The translations under genes were made by a program, and so were the position numbers. Below the pieces are notes generated by a model. That model saw only the letters and a program-made list of their open reading frames with translations. It was not told the DNA's origin and did not search any database. Positions 11,866 through 20,925 of a stretch of 46,511 nucleotides of DNA are shown piece after piece. The DNA is from Asaia bogorensis (lineage in GTDB: Bacteria > Pseudomonadota > Alphaproteobacteria > Reyranellales > Reyranellaceae): assembly GCA_945889625.1 (NCBI GenBank), contig CAMDCE010000041.1, positions 1 through 46,511 on the forward strand, read 5' to 3'. Numbering within the stretch: position 1 is the first letter of the stretch; each line of letters starts with the position of its first letter.

Positions 11866-13848
11866 ATGGATCTTGCCATCAAGCTCATCGTCTTCCTGCC
11901 CCTGGTGGCCGCGGCGATTGCTGGCCTGCTGTGCCGAGTCATCGGCGACCGTGCGGCCCAGATCGTCACTTGCGCGGCGCTGCTGATCGCCGCGGCCCTG
12001 TCAGTGTTCGTCTTCGTGCGTATCGGCTTCGGTCCTGCTGACGCCAAGCTGGTCGTAGTGAAGCTCTTTCCCTGGATCTCCTCAGGCACCCTCGACGTCG
12101 CCTGGTCGCTTCGCGTCGACACGCTGACGGCGGTCATGCTGATCGTGGTCACCGGTGTGTCGTCGATGGTGCACGTCTATTCGATCGGTTACATGGCCGA
12201 GGATACGTCGATCCCACGCTTCATGTCGTATCTCAGCCTGTTCACGTTCTTCATGCTGATGCTGGTGACGTCCGACAACCTGGTACAGCTCTTCTTCGGC
12301 TGGGAGGGAGTGGGGCTCGCCTCCTACCTGCTGATCGGCTTCTGGTACGACCGGCCGTCAGCCAATGCCGCGGCCATCAAGGCCTTCATCGTCAATAGGA
12401 TCGGCGACTTCGGCTTCGCGCTCGGCATCTTCGCCGTATGGATGCTGTCAGGATCGATCGGCTTCGAGGACATTTTCGCCAAGGGCCCCGACATGGCCAA
12501 GATGCGCATTCAGTTCCTCGGCATGGACCTGCCGGCGCTCGAGACGGCCTGCCTGTTGCTTTTCGTCGGGGCCATGGGCAAGTCGGCCCAGCTCGGGCTG
12601 CACACCTGGCTGCCCGATGCCATGGAAGGCCCGACGCCGGTGTCGGCGCTGATCCATGCCGCCACCATGGTCACTGCCGGCGTCTTCATGGTCTGCCGGC
12701 TCTCGCCGCTCTTTGAGCTGGCGCCGGTTGCCCTTCAGGTCGTGACCCTGATCGGTGCGGCGACAGCCTTCTTTGCCGCCACGATCGGCCTCACCCAGTA
12801 CGACATCAAGCGCGTGGTCGCCTACTCGACCTGTAGCCAGCTCGGCTACATGTTCTTTGCCGCCGGCGTCGGCGCCTATTCGGCCGCGATGTTTCACCTG
12901 ATGACCCATGCCTTCTTCAAGGCATTGCTGTTCCTGGGATCGGGCTCGGTCATCACCTGCCTGCATCACGAGCAGGACATGCGCAAAATGGGCGGTGTGC
13001 GCGAGAAGGCGCCGCAGACCTTCGTCCTGATGTGGGTCGGCACGCTTGCCCTGTCGGGCATTGGTGTGCCGTTCATCCTGGGCAACGGCATCGGCTTCGC
13101 GGGCTTCTATTCCAAGGACATCATGCTCGAAGCGGCGTTCGGCGCGCATTCGACGGTGGGCTTCATCGCCTTCTGGCTGGGCGTCGCTGCAGCCTTCATG
13201 ACAGCGTTCTACTCGACGCGCCTGATGTTCATGACTTTCTACGGGAAGTACCGCGGCGATCATCACACCTGGGATCACGCCCACGAATCGCCCGCCGTCA
13301 TTCTGCTGCCGCTCTATGTGCTGGCGACCGGCGCCGCGCTGGCCGGCCTCGTGGCCTACAACTGGTTCGTGGGCGACGGCTGGGAGAATTTCTGGGGCCA
13401 TTCGATCGCTGTGCGGTCGACCGAGCAGATCCTGCATCACGCACACGAAGTGCCGGTATGGGTGAAAGTCCTGCCGCTGGTCTTTGCGCTGGCGGGCATC
13501 GGGCTGAGCTACATGTTCTATATCGCGATGCCGACCCTGCCGGCCCGCACGGTGGCGACCTTCCGCGGTATCCACGCGCTGTTCTACAACAAGTGGTACT
13601 TCGACGAGATCTATGACGCGATCTTCGTCCGGCCGGCGCTGGCGATCGGCCGCATATTCTGGAAGAAGGGCGATGGCGCGGTAATCGACGGACTTGGCCC
13701 CGACGGCATCGCGGCGCGCGCCCAGGACATGGCGGGCGTCCTGATGCGTTTCCAGAGCGGCTATCTCTACCACTACGCCTTCGTCATGCTGGTCGGTGTG
13801 GCGGCGTTGGTAACCTACTTCATGTACCCCATGCTGGTGGCGAGGTAG
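11866..13848 (+). CDS. nuoL: NADH-quinone oxidoreductase subunit L
   Basis: Largest antiporter-like membrane subunit (660 aa, ND5-like), at the far end of the membrane arm, where it pumps protons. The core has the Mrp-type signature: a charged Glu in [18 protein letters not shown], Lys in [22 protein letters not shown] (read as two parts), and His/Lys in [14 protein letters not shown]. The C-terminal part should form the long lateral helix. The start is ATG 11866, giving the N-terminus [13 protein letters not shown]; in-frame ATGs further up fall inside nuoK. nuoM follows after 5 bases. Confidence 0.97.
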   Translation: MDLAIKLIVFLPLVAAAIAGLLCRVIGDRAAQIVTCAALLIAAALSVFVFVRIGFGPADAKLVVVKLFPWISSGTLDVAWSLRVDTLTAVMLIVVTGVSSMVHVYSIGYMAEDTSIPRFMSYLSLFTFFMLMLVTSDNLVQLFFGWEGVGLASYLLIGFWYDRPSANAAAIKAFIVNRIGDFGFALGIFAVWMLSGSIGFEDIFAKGPDMAKMRIQFLGMDLPALETACLLLFVGAMGKSAQLGLHTWLPDAMEGPTPVSALIHAATMVTAGVFMVCRLSPLFELAPVALQVVTLIGAATAFFAATIGLTQYDIKRVVAYSTCSQLGYMFFAAGVGAYSAAMFHLMTHAFFKALLFLGSGSVITCLHHEQDMRKMGGVREKAPQTFVLMWVGTLALSGIGVPFILGNGIGFAGFYSKDIMLEAAFGAHSTVGFIAFWLGVAAAFMTAFYSTRLMFMTFYGKYRGDHHTWDHAHESPAVILLPLYVLATGAALAGLVAYNWFVGDGWENFWGHSIAVRSTEQILHHAHEVPVWVKVLPLVFALAGIGLSYMFYIAMPTLPARTVATFRGIHALFYNKWYFDEIYDAIFVRPALAIGRIFWKKGDGAVIDGLGPDGIAARAQDMAGVLMRFQSGYLYHYAFVMLVGVAALVTYFMYPMLVAR

Positions 13849-13853
13849 GGCCG

Positions 13854-15368
13854 ATGTCGAGCTGGCCCATCCTTTCCCTCGTCACCTTCCTGCCGTTGGT
13901 CGGGGCGTTGTTCTGCCTGGTCGTCAACGGCCCGAAGGAAGCGGTCGACCGCAACTGCCGCAGCGCTGCACTGGTGACCTCGCTCGCGACCTTCGTGATC
14001 TCGCTGCTGCTGTGGGCGCGTTTCGACGTCACCAAGGCCTCCTTCCAGTTTGAGGAGACGCTGGCCTGGGTGCCGGCGCTCAACATCGGCTATCACATGG
14101 GCATCGACGGCATCTCGCTGTTCTTCGTGCTGCTGTCGACGCTGCTGACGCCGATCTGCATCCTGTCGAGCTGGGATGCCATCCAGGTGCGCGTCAAGGA
14201 ATATATGATCGCGTTCCTCGTGCTCGAGACCTTCATGGTCGGCATGTTCTGCGCGCTCGATCTGGCGCTGTTCTACGTCTTCTTCGAAGGCGTGCTGATC
14301 CCGATGTTCCTGATCATCGGCGTGTGGGGCGGCAAGCGGCGGGTCTATGCCGCGTTCAAGTTCTTCCTCTACACGCTGCTCGGCTCGGTCCTGATGCTGC
14401 TGGCGATCATCGCCATCTATTGGCAGATCGGCACCACAGACCTGCCGACGGCGATGGAAAAACTCAATCTGTCGTTCCGCTGGCAGTTCTGGCTGTGGCT
14501 CGCCTTCTTCGCGTCGTTCGCGGTCAAGGTGCCGATGTGGCCGGTCCATACCTGGCTGCCCGATGCCCATGTCGAGGCGCCAACGGCGGGCTCGGTCATC
14601 CTGGCCGGCGTGCTCTTGAAGATGGGCGGTTACGGCTTTCTGCGCTTCTCAGTGCCGCTGATGCCCGAGGCGTCGCAGTACTTTGCGCCGTTTGTCTTCG
14701 GCCTCAGCATTGTGGCCGTCATCTACACTTCGCTGGTGGCGCTGGTGCAGGAGGACATGAAGAAGCTGATCGCCTATTCGTCGGTTGCCCATATGGGCTT
14801 CGTGACGATCGGTATCTTTGTCATGAACATGCAGGGCGTCCAAGGCTCGATCTTCCAGATGCTGAGTCACGGCATCGTGTCGGCCGCGCTCTTCCTCTGC
14901 GTCGGCGTGGTCTATGACCGCATGCATACGCGCGAGATCGAAGCCTACGGCGGCCTGGTCCACCGCATGCCGCGCTACGCCTTCACCTTCATGTTCTTCA
15001 CCCTGGCGAGCGTTGGCCTGCCGGGCCTGTCGGGTTTCGTCGGCGAGTTCCTGGTCCTGATGGGCGCCTTCAAGGCCAACACCTGGGTAGCCTTCCTGGC
15101 GGCGACCGGCCTGATCCTGGGCGCGGCCTATGCGCTGTGGCTCTATCGCAAGATCATCTTTGGCGAGCTCACCAAAGACTCACTGAAGGCCATCCTCGAC
15201 ATGAACCGCCGGGAGATCGCGGTGTTCCTGCCGCTGGTGCTGATCACGATATGGATGGGCATCTATCCCAATTCCTTCCTCGACCCGATGGCGCCTGCGG
15301 TCGACAAGCTAATCGGCGACTACAACGCAGCCCTGAAGCTCGCCCGCACCGCGGCGTTGGCGCCATGA
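13854..15368 (+). CDS. nuoM: NADH-quinone oxidoreductase subunit M
   Basis: Antiporter-like membrane subunit (504 aa, ND4-like, about 14 transmembrane helices) of the proton-pumping arm. Typical motifs are visible: [15 protein letters not shown] (near residue 80), [17 protein letters not shown] with the essential Glu, and [20 protein letters not shown] with the conserved Lys. The SVAHMGFV segment follows. Length is normal. It lies between nuoL and nuoN in the standard order. Confidence 0.98.
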   Translation: MSSWPILSLVTFLPLVGALFCLVVNGPKEAVDRNCRSAALVTSLATFVISLLLWARFDVTKASFQFEETLAWVPALNIGYHMGIDGISLFFVLLSTLLTPICILSSWDAIQVRVKEYMIAFLVLETFMVGMFCALDLALFYVFFEGVLIPMFLIIGVWGGKRRVYAAFKFFLYTLLGSVLMLLAIIAIYWQIGTTDLPTAMEKLNLSFRWQFWLWLAFFASFAVKVPMWPVHTWLPDAHVEAPTAGSVILAGVLLKMGGYGFLRFSVPLMPEASQYFAPFVFGLSIVAVIYTSLVALVQEDMKKLIAYSSVAHMGFVTIGIFVMNMQGVQGSIFQMLSHGIVSAALFLCVGVVYDRMHTREIEAYGGLVHRMPRYAFTFMFFTLASVGLPGLSGFVGEFLVLMGAFKANTWVAFLAATGLILGAAYALWLYRKIIFGELTKDSLKAILDMNRREIAVFLPLVLITIWMGIYPNSFLDPMAPAVDKLIGDYNAALKLARTAALAP

Positions 15369-15387
15369 TCGGCCGGGAGTAGCGAAC

Positions 15388-16830
15388 ATGTTTCTCGGTC
15401 TCGAGTCCTGGACGCTGGCACGGCCGGAGATATTCCTGGCGGCAGCTACCGGCCTGTTGCTGATCTACGGCGTGATGCGCGGCGAGGTGGCCACGCCCTT
15501 CGTGTCGGTGGCGACCTCGCTCGCCCTGCTGGCGACGGCGGCGCTCCTGTTCCTGCCCTACCGCGAGGGCACGGCCTTCGCCTCGCTGTTCATCACCGAC
15601 CGGCTGACCACGACGATGAAGGCTTTGGTCCTGGTCGGCTCGGCGGTCGCCATCCTGATGTCGCGGGCCTATTTCGAGCAGGTTAAGGCCTGGCGCTTCG
15701 AATATCCGCTGCTGGTGGCGCTGGCGACGCTCGGCATGATGCTGATGATCTCGGCCAACGACTTGATGGCGCTTTATGTCGGCCTGGAGCTGCAATCGCT
15801 GGCGCTTTACGTCATCGCTGCCTTCCAGCGCGATTCGATCCGCTCGACCGAAGCCGGCGTGAAGTACTTCGTCCTAGGTTCGGTTGCGTCGGGCATGCTG
15901 CTGTTCGGTGCCTCGCTGATCTACGGCTTCTGCGGCGGGACGGCTTTCGTGCAGATCTCCCGCGCGCTGCTCGACGGCAAAGCGGGCGAGATCGGCACCG
16001 TGATCGGCCTGGTGTTCGTGGTGGCGGGGCTTGCCTTCAAGGTCTCCGCGGTGCCGTTCCACATGTGGACTCCCGACGTCTATGAGGGCGCACCGACGCC
16101 GGTGACGGCGCTATTTGCCGTGGCGCCGAAGGTCGCGGCGATTTCGCTGATGGTCTCTGTCCTGATGGGCCCATTCAAGCCGCTGTTCGACCAATGGCAG
16201 CAGATCATCGTGGTGGCTTCGATCCTGTCGATGGCGCTGGGCGCTTTCGCGGCGCTCCGCCAGCAGAACATCAAGCGACTGATGGCCTATTCCTCGATCG
16301 GCAACGTCGGCTACGTGTTGCTCGGCCTGGCGAGCGGCAGCGAGAAGGGCATCCAGTCGATCGTCTTCTACCTTGCGATCTACGTGGTAATGACGCTGGG
16401 AGTCTTCTCCATCATTCTCATGATGAAGCGCCGCGATGTCATGGTGGAGAACGTCTCCGATCTCGCCGGCCTCGGCAAAAGCCATCCGCTAATGGCCTTC
16501 GCCATGCTGCTCTTCATGTTCTCGCTGGCCGGCATCCCGCCGCTCGCTGGCTTCTGGGGCAAGCTCTACATCTTCATGGCCGCGGTCGAGGCCAAGCTAT
16601 TCATACCCGCCGTGCTGGGCGTGCTCGCCTCCGTCGTGGCGTCCTACTACTACCTCCGTATCGTCAAGGTGATGTATTTCGACGAGGCGACGGAGACGCT
16701 CGACCTACCGGCATTCGGCGTCAATCGAAGCGTGGCGTTCGTGGCGGCCATCCTGGTGGCTGCCTTCTCGTTGGCGCCGCAGCCGCTCAGCCTGGTCGCC
16801 GCGGCGGCTGCAAAGGGCCTGTTCCCGTGA
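15388..16830 (+). CDS. nuoN: NADH-quinone oxidoreductase subunit N
   Basis: Third antiporter-like subunit of complex I (480 aa, ND2-like, about 14 transmembrane helices). Seen: the Glu-containing LYVGLELQSLALYVIAAF (near residue 130), VSAVPFHMWTPDVYEGAP with the conserved Lys region before it, and the AYSSIGNVGYVLLG segment. Last of the nuo genes. Its TGA overlaps the GTG start of the biotin ligase gene (GTGA), so the transcript very likely continues into birA, coaX and rnj. Confidence 0.97.
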   Translation: MFLGLESWTLARPEIFLAAATGLLLIYGVMRGEVATPFVSVATSLALLATAALLFLPYREGTAFASLFITDRLTTTMKALVLVGSAVAILMSRAYFEQVKAWRFEYPLLVALATLGMMLMISANDLMALYVGLELQSLALYVIAAFQRDSIRSTEAGVKYFVLGSVASGMLLFGASLIYGFCGGTAFVQISRALLDGKAGEIGTVIGLVFVVAGLAFKVSAVPFHMWTPDVYEGAPTPVTALFAVAPKVAAISLMVSVLMGPFKPLFDQWQQIIVVASILSMALGAFAALRQQNIKRLMAYSSIGNVGYVLLGLASGSEKGIQSIVFYLAIYVVMTLGVFSIILMMKRRDVMVENVSDLAGLGKSHPLMAFAMLLFMFSLAGIPPLAGFWGKLYIFMAAVEAKLFIPAVLGVLASVVASYYYLRIVKVMYFDEATETLDLPAFGVNRSVAFVAAILVAAFSLAPQPLSLVAAAAAKGLFP

Positions 16831-17561
16831 GTCCGGCGCCCGTCCTGCCGGACGGGTGGACGCTGGTCGCGCTCCCGAGCGTCGGCAGCACCAACGACGA
16901 GGCCGTGCGCCTGGCCGATGGCGGGGCACGGGAAGGCACCGTGGTCTGGGCGCGCGAGCAGACCGGCGGCCGTGGCCGGCGCGGCCGACGCTGGGCTTCG
17001 CCTGTCGGCAATCTCTACAGCTCCATCATCGTCCGTCCGGCCTGCAGCGCGCCTCGTGCGGCTGAACTGGGCTTCGTCGCAGCACTCGCTGTGGCCGACA
17101 TCGTGCCGGCAGGCCGCGACGTGCGTCTCAAATGGCCAAATGACGTGCTGGTTGACGGCGGCAAGGTGGCGGGCATCCTGCTCGAAAGCGCCGTCGGGCA
17201 GGGTGGCCGGGTCGACCACGTCGCGATGGGTATCGGCATCAATGTCGGCTTCGCCCCCCAGTTGCCGGAGATGCGCTATCCGGGTGCGGCGCTCGGCGGC
17301 ACCGTCGAGACGGCGCTGGAGAAACTGGCGCATGCCATTGCGGCGCGCCTCGCCGAATGGCGGCGCGAAGGCTTCGCGACGGTGCGAGTATCCTGGCTCG
17401 CCAAGGCCGGCCCGCTCGGGCTGGAAGTCGACGTGAAGCTGGGCGACGAGCTGGTCCACGGTCGCTTTGCCGGCTTGGACCGTGAGGGTGCCTTGCTGCT
17501 GGATACGCCGGCCGGTCCACGCAAGATCGTGTCGGGTGAATTGCTGGGCCGCGCGGCCTGA
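16827..17561 (+). CDS. birA: Biotin--[acetyl-CoA-carboxylase] ligase
   Basis: Enzyme (244 aa) that activates biotin with ATP and attaches it to the biotin carrier protein of acetyl-CoA carboxylase. The catalytic domain is clear: the substrate loop GSTNDEA (about residue 18), the biotinyl-AMP binding loop GRGRRGRRW (about 48-56), KWPNDVLV and GGKVAGILLE. The C-terminal SH3-like domain follows (GRFAGLDREGALLLDTP). There is no N-terminal helix-turn-helix, so this is a ligase only, not a bifunctional repressor like E. coli BirA. The GTG start overlaps the nuoN stop by 4 bases. Its place after nuoN is common in alphaproteobacteria. Confidence 0.94.
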   Translation: MSPAPVLPDGWTLVALPSVGSTNDEAVRLADGGAREGTVVWAREQTGGRGRRGRRWASPVGNLYSSIIVRPACSAPRAAELGFVAALAVADIVPAGRDVRLKWPNDVLVDGGKVAGILLESAVGQGGRVDHVAMGIGINVGFAPQLPEMRYPGAALGGTVETALEKLAHAIAARLAEWRREGFATVRVSWLAKAGPLGLEVDVKLGDELVHGRFAGLDREGALLLDTPAGPRKIVSGELLGRAA

Positions 17562-17573
17562 GGAGATCGAGCG

Positions 17574-18338
17574 ATGCTTCTCGCCATCAATTGCAACAAC
17601 ACCAACGTCAAGTTTGGCGTAGTGGACGGCGACAAGATCATCGGCGAGTGGCGCCAGCATACCTCGGCGATGCGGACCGCCGACGAACACGCGGTCTGGC
17701 TGTTCCAGCTCATGAAGATGGAAGGGATTGATCCCAAGTCGATCACCGAGGCCATCATCGGCTCGGTCGTGCCGAACGCGAACTTCAACCTGCGCCGGCT
17801 CTGCTCGCGCTACTTCAACTGCGAGGCGATGTTCATCGGCGATCCCAACGTCGTCTATGGCATCAAGATCAAGGGCCAAGGGGCAGGCGCCGATCGCATC
17901 TGCAACACCGTCGGTGCGAGCCTCCTGTTTCCCAAGACGCCGGTCATCGTGGTCGATTTCGGCACCGCCACCACCTTCGACGTGGTCGACGAGGAAGGCA
18001 GCTACTGCGGAGGCTCGATCGCACCTGGCATCAACCTCAGCATCGAGGCGCTGGTCAATGCGACGGCGCAGTTGCCTCGCATCGTGGTCGAGAAGCCGTC
18101 GAACGTGATTGGTACCAACACCGTCGATTGCATGCATTCGGGCGTATTCTGGGGCTACGTTGGCCTGATCGAGGGCATCGTGGCGCGCATCAAGGCCGAG
18201 TTTGGCCGGCCGATGCGTGTGATTTCGACCGGTGGACTGGCGCCCGTTTTCGACGGCTCGACAACGGTGATCGAGCAGGTCGTGCCCGACATCACTGCGC
18301 GCGGGCTGATCGAGATCTACAAACGCAGCAAGAAATGA
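17574..18338 (+). CDS. coaX: Type III pantothenate kinase
   Basis: Cytoplasmic kinase (254 aa) for the first step of coenzyme A synthesis, phosphorylating pantothenate. Family motifs are present: GQGAGADRICN, DFGTATTFDVV and GGSIAPGINLS, with the ASKHA-fold spacing and typical length. The N-terminal phosphate-binding motif reads INCNNTN, where most members have D-x-GNTN. The usually essential Asp at position 6 is Asn here, and the first Gly is also Asn. The rest looks intact, so I still call it CoaX, with activity to be confirmed. An AGGAG ribosome-binding site lies upstream, and the stop overlaps the start of rnj (ATGA). Confidence 0.92.
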   Translation: MLLAINCNNTNVKFGVVDGDKIIGEWRQHTSAMRTADEHAVWLFQLMKMEGIDPKSITEAIIGSVVPNANFNLRRLCSRYFNCEAMFIGDPNVVYGIKIKGQGAGADRICNTVGASLLFPKTPVIVVDFGTATTFDVVDEEGSYCGGSIAPGINLSIEALVNATAQLPRIVVEKPSNVIGTNTVDCMHSGVFWGYVGLIEGIVARIKAEFGRPMRVISTGGLAPVFDGSTTVIEQVVPDITARGLIEIYKRSKK

Positions 18339-19987
18339 CGGTTCCGTCGGACGACGAGCTGCTGTTCCTCGCCCTGGGCGGCGCCGGCGAGATTGGCATG
18401 AACCTCAATCTCTACGGCCACGCCGGCAAATGGCTGATGGTCGATCTCGGCATTGCCTTCGGTGACGACAGCATGCCCGGTGTCGAGGTCATCATGCCCG
18501 ATCCAAGTTTCATCGAGGAGCGCCGCCGCGATCTGGTGGGCATCGTGCTCACGCATGCCCACGAGGATCATTTGGGGGCGGTAGCCGATCTCTGGCCACG
18601 GCTGAAGGCGCCGGTCTATGCCACACCGTTCGCGGCGTCGGTCTTGCGCCGCAAGCTCATTCAGGCGGGTCTGGTCGATGATGTGCCGGTCACGGAGATC
18701 CCGCTCCGCGGCAAGTTCCGGCTGGCGCCCTTCGATCTCGAGATGATCACCATGACGCATTCCATTCTCGAACCGAATGCGCTCGCCGTGCGCACGAAGC
18801 TGGGCACGGTTTTCCATACCGGAGACTGGAAGATCGATCCGGAACCGCTGCTGGGTGAGCTTACCGACGAGGTGATGCTGAAGCGCATCGGCAATGAAGG
18901 CGTGCTCGCGATGGTGTGCGACAGCACCAATGTCTTCGTCGAGGGCGAGGCGGGCTCCGAAGCCAAGGTACGGGCCAACCTTCGGAAGCTCGTAAAGAGC
19001 CGCAAGGGGCGGGTCGCCGTCACCTGCTTTGCCTCCAACCTCGCCCGGGTCGAGAGCATCGCGCTGGCGGCCGTGTCGGCGGGGCGTCATCCCGTGCTGT
19101 CCGGTCCGGCGCTGCTCCGGATGGTCGAAGCCGCGCAGGAGTGCGGCTACCTGCTCGACTTTCCCGAGCACATCAGCCAGCAGGATGGCGCCTACCTGCC
19201 GCGCGACAAGGTTCTGTACATCTGCACCGGCAGCCAGGGCGAGTCGCGCGCCTCGATGGCCAAGATCGCCAACGACGAGCATCGCGATCTCGTGCTGGAG
19301 GAGGGCGATACCGCGATCTTCTCGTCGCGCGTCATTCCCGGCAATGAGCGATCGGTCGGACGGATGCAGAACGCCCTGATGGCGCGCGGCGTCGAGGTGG
19401 TCACCGACCGCGAGGCCGACATCCACGTCTCCGGCCATCCTGCGCGCGACGAGTTGGCGCAGGTCTATCACTGGGTGCGGCCCCGCATTGCGCTGCCGGT
19501 GCACGGCGAGGTCCGGCACATGGTGGAGCATGCGGCGCTCGCCAGGGCCTGCCAGGTGCCGGAGGCGATCGTGGCGCCCAACGGCACGCTGGTGCGGCTG
19601 GCCCCTGGTCCGGCGGCGATCATCGATCATGTCCCGACCGGCCGCCTGGCGCGGGACGGCGATGGCGTCGTGCCGCTCGAGGGCGAAACGCTGCGCGACC
19701 GCCGCAAGATCCTGTGGAACGGGGCAGCGGCGGCAACTTTGGTAATTGACGGCAAGGGCAAGGCCGTGGCGCCGCCCAAGGTTTCGCTGCGGGGCATCGA
19801 GGACGAGGACGGGGCGCTCGCCGAGGCCGTTGTGGCGGGGCTGAAAGAGATGCTGGCCGACCTCAGCGCCGCGGAACGGCGCGACGACGGGCGGATCGAG
19901 GAGGCGGCCCGCCAGGCCGTCCGGCGCGTCGTGCGGGCGCACCTTGGCAAGAAGCCGTTGACGGATGTGCATATCGTCCGCATCTAA
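18335..19987 (+). CDS. rnj: Ribonuclease J
   Basis: Metallo-beta-lactamase/beta-CASP ribonuclease (550 aa) with endo- and 5'-to-3' exonucleolytic activity in mRNA decay and rRNA maturation. The zinc motif HAHEDH is at residues 74-79, preceded by GGAGEIGMN near the N-terminus. The beta-CASP region has TGSQGESRASMAK, IPGNE and VSGHPARDEL, then PVHGEVRHM. Start ATG 18335 overlaps the coaX stop by 4 bases; the open frame further upstream lies inside coaX. The ending KKPLTDVHIVRI is typical of the alphaproteobacterial form. Confidence 0.95.
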   Translation: MTVPSDDELLFLALGGAGEIGMNLNLYGHAGKWLMVDLGIAFGDDSMPGVEVIMPDPSFIEERRRDLVGIVLTHAHEDHLGAVADLWPRLKAPVYATPFAASVLRRKLIQAGLVDDVPVTEIPLRGKFRLAPFDLEMITMTHSILEPNALAVRTKLGTVFHTGDWKIDPEPLLGELTDEVMLKRIGNEGVLAMVCDSTNVFVEGEAGSEAKVRANLRKLVKSRKGRVAVTCFASNLARVESIALAAVSAGRHPVLSGPALLRMVEAAQECGYLLDFPEHISQQDGAYLPRDKVLYICTGSQGESRASMAKIANDEHRDLVLEEGDTAIFSSRVIPGNERSVGRMQNALMARGVEVVTDREADIHVSGHPARDELAQVYHWVRPRIALPVHGEVRHMVEHAALARACQVPEAIVAPNGTLVRLAPGPAAIIDHVPTGRLARDGDGVVPLEGETLRDRRKILWNGAAAATLVIDGKGKAVAPPKVSLRGIEDEDGALAEAVVAGLKEMLADLSAAERRDDGRIEEAARQAVRRVVRAHLGKKPLTDVHIVRI

Positions 19988-19992
19988 ACACC

Positions 19993-20397
19993 ATGATCGG
20001 ACGTCTGAACCATATCGCCATCGCCGTGCCGGACCTCGCCAAGGCCTCGGAGCTCTATCGTACCGTGATGGGCGCCAAGGTGAGCGCACCCAAGGCGCAG
20101 CCGGCGCATGGCGTCACGGTCGTGTTCGTCGAGCTGCCCAACACCAAGATCGAGCTTCTCCACCCGCTGGGCGAGAAATCGCCGATCGCCAACTTCCTCG
20201 CCCGCAACGCCGACGGCGGCATTCACCATGTCTGCTACGAGGTTGAGGATATCTATGCCGCGCGCGACAAGCTGAAGGCCGGCGGGGCGCGCGTGCTGGG
20301 CGACGGCGAGCCCAAGATCGGCGCGCACGACAAGCCGGTGCTGTTCCTTCATCCCAAGGACTTCACCGGCACGTTGATCGAACTCGAGCAGGTCTGA
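19993..20397 (+). CDS. mce: Methylmalonyl-CoA epimerase
   Basis: Small vicinal-oxygen-chelate enzyme (134 aa) that interconverts the (2R) and (2S) forms of methylmalonyl-CoA for propionyl-CoA use. Two beta-alpha-beta-beta-beta repeats are visible. Metal ligands are His7 (LNHIAIAV), a His in GGIHHVCYEV and the C-terminal Glu in GTLIELEQV. The segments VVFVELPNTKIELLHPLG and LHPKDFTGTL match this family rather than glyoxalase I. It follows rnj after 5 bases, as in many alphaproteobacteria. Confidence 0.93.
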   Translation: MIGRLNHIAIAVPDLAKASELYRTVMGAKVSAPKAQPAHGVTVVFVELPNTKIELLHPLGEKSPIANFLARNADGGIHHVCYEVEDIYAARDKLKAGGARVLGDGEPKIGAHDKPVLFLHPKDFTGTLIELEQV

Positions 20398-20410
20398 GGA
20401 GAGCCCGACC

Positions 20411-20659
20411 ATGAGCTGGGCGACCGGCCTCATGGTCTATCTCGTGGTCTGGTGGACGGTGCTGTTCGCCATCCTGCCGCTGGGCGTCCGGCGGGCTGAA
20501 AATCCCGGCGAAGGCCAGGACCGTGGCGCGCCGGAGCGGCCCGACCTGGTGCGCAAGGCGATCATCACCTCGATCGTCGCGGCGGTGCTCTGGCTCGCCT
20601 TCTATTTCCTCCACCAGGCGGACATTTTCAGCTTCCGGCGGCTGGTCGAAGGAAGTTAA
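20411..20659 (+). CDS. DUF1467 family membrane protein
   Basis: Short protein (82 aa) of the alphaproteobacterial DUF1467 family, function unknown. Two transmembrane helices are visible (about residues 5-26 and 48-68), separated by a charged loop that includes PLGVRRAENPGEGQD, a recognisable family stretch. The start has GAGGAG upstream and lies 13 bases after mce. In many alphaproteobacteria this gene stands between mce and proS. Here it ends the plus-strand operon, because a minus-strand permease gene separates it from proS. Confidence 0.85.
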   Translation: MSWATGLMVYLVVWWTVLFAILPLGVRRAENPGEGQDRGAPERPDLVRKAIITSIVAAVLWLAFYFLHQADIFSFRRLVEGS

Positions 20660-20691
20660 TCCAATTTCTCAGGAAGGACTTCTAAGACCCT

Positions 20692-20724
20692 GAAAAAGAA
20701 AGACGGCGGGCCAATGACCCGCCG
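20692..20724 (-). terminator. Intrinsic terminator, minus strand
   Basis: Read on the minus strand, CGGCGGG and CCCGCCG form a perfect 7-bp stem (20718-20724 with 20704-20710) around a 7-base loop. It is followed at once by a T-rich run, TCTTTCTTTTTC. This is the clearest U-tract terminator in the window. On the plus strand the sequence after the stem is not T-rich, so it serves transcripts coming from the permease side or from the candidate small RNA. Confidence 0.8.
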
Positions 20725-20866
20725 CCAATCTACCCCCGAAACTCGTTCTTTGGCGGCTTGCGCCGCTCTCCTCCCTAAACTCGGGCTGCGCCCAAGACGT
20801 AGGCTCTTTACATGGGCTCCTGCGGCTTGCCAAGACCTTTTCTTTCGGTGAACGAGGCGTCATCGA
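20692..20866 (-). ncRNA. Candidate small structured RNA (6S-like?)
   Basis: The 266-base gap between DUF1467 and the permease holds a minus-strand unit that looks like a small RNA gene. Promoter-like boxes TTGTCG (20895-20900) and CATAAC (20873-20878) are 16 bases apart, giving a start near 20866 and a transcript of about 170 bases ending at the terminator. Inside are a 7-bp long-range stem (20850-20856 with 20742-20748), a CTTGGGC/GCCCGAG hairpin (20780-20796), and a GCGGC-GCAA-GCCGC tetraloop hairpin (20753-20766). No convincing coding frame is present. Size and rod-like closing pairing recall 6S RNA, but I cannot match the family consensus by eye. It could instead be a 3' UTR of the permease mRNA. 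Confidence 0.4.
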
Positions 20867-20925
20867 ACGATTGTTATGGTTCGAGGTCGTTCGCCGACAA
20901 ACAAATTTCCGCGTGCCTCGTCTGA

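Noticed and set aside
17574..17610. coaX as a pseudogene because of its N-terminal motif
   Set aside because: The frame is intact, of normal length, with all later motifs and tight coupling to its neighbours, so a variant enzyme is more likely.
20704..20724. GC-rich hairpin after DUF1467 as a plus-strand terminator
   Set aside because: The plus-strand sequence after the stem has no T-run. The T-rich tract lies on the other side, so the terminator works on the minus strand.
20690..20900. Two-piece alphaproteobacterial tmRNA or SRP RNA in the DUF1467-permease gap
   Set aside because: No tag-peptide frame, no tRNA-like T arm in the right place, and no GGAAG-type SRP loop were found on either strand.
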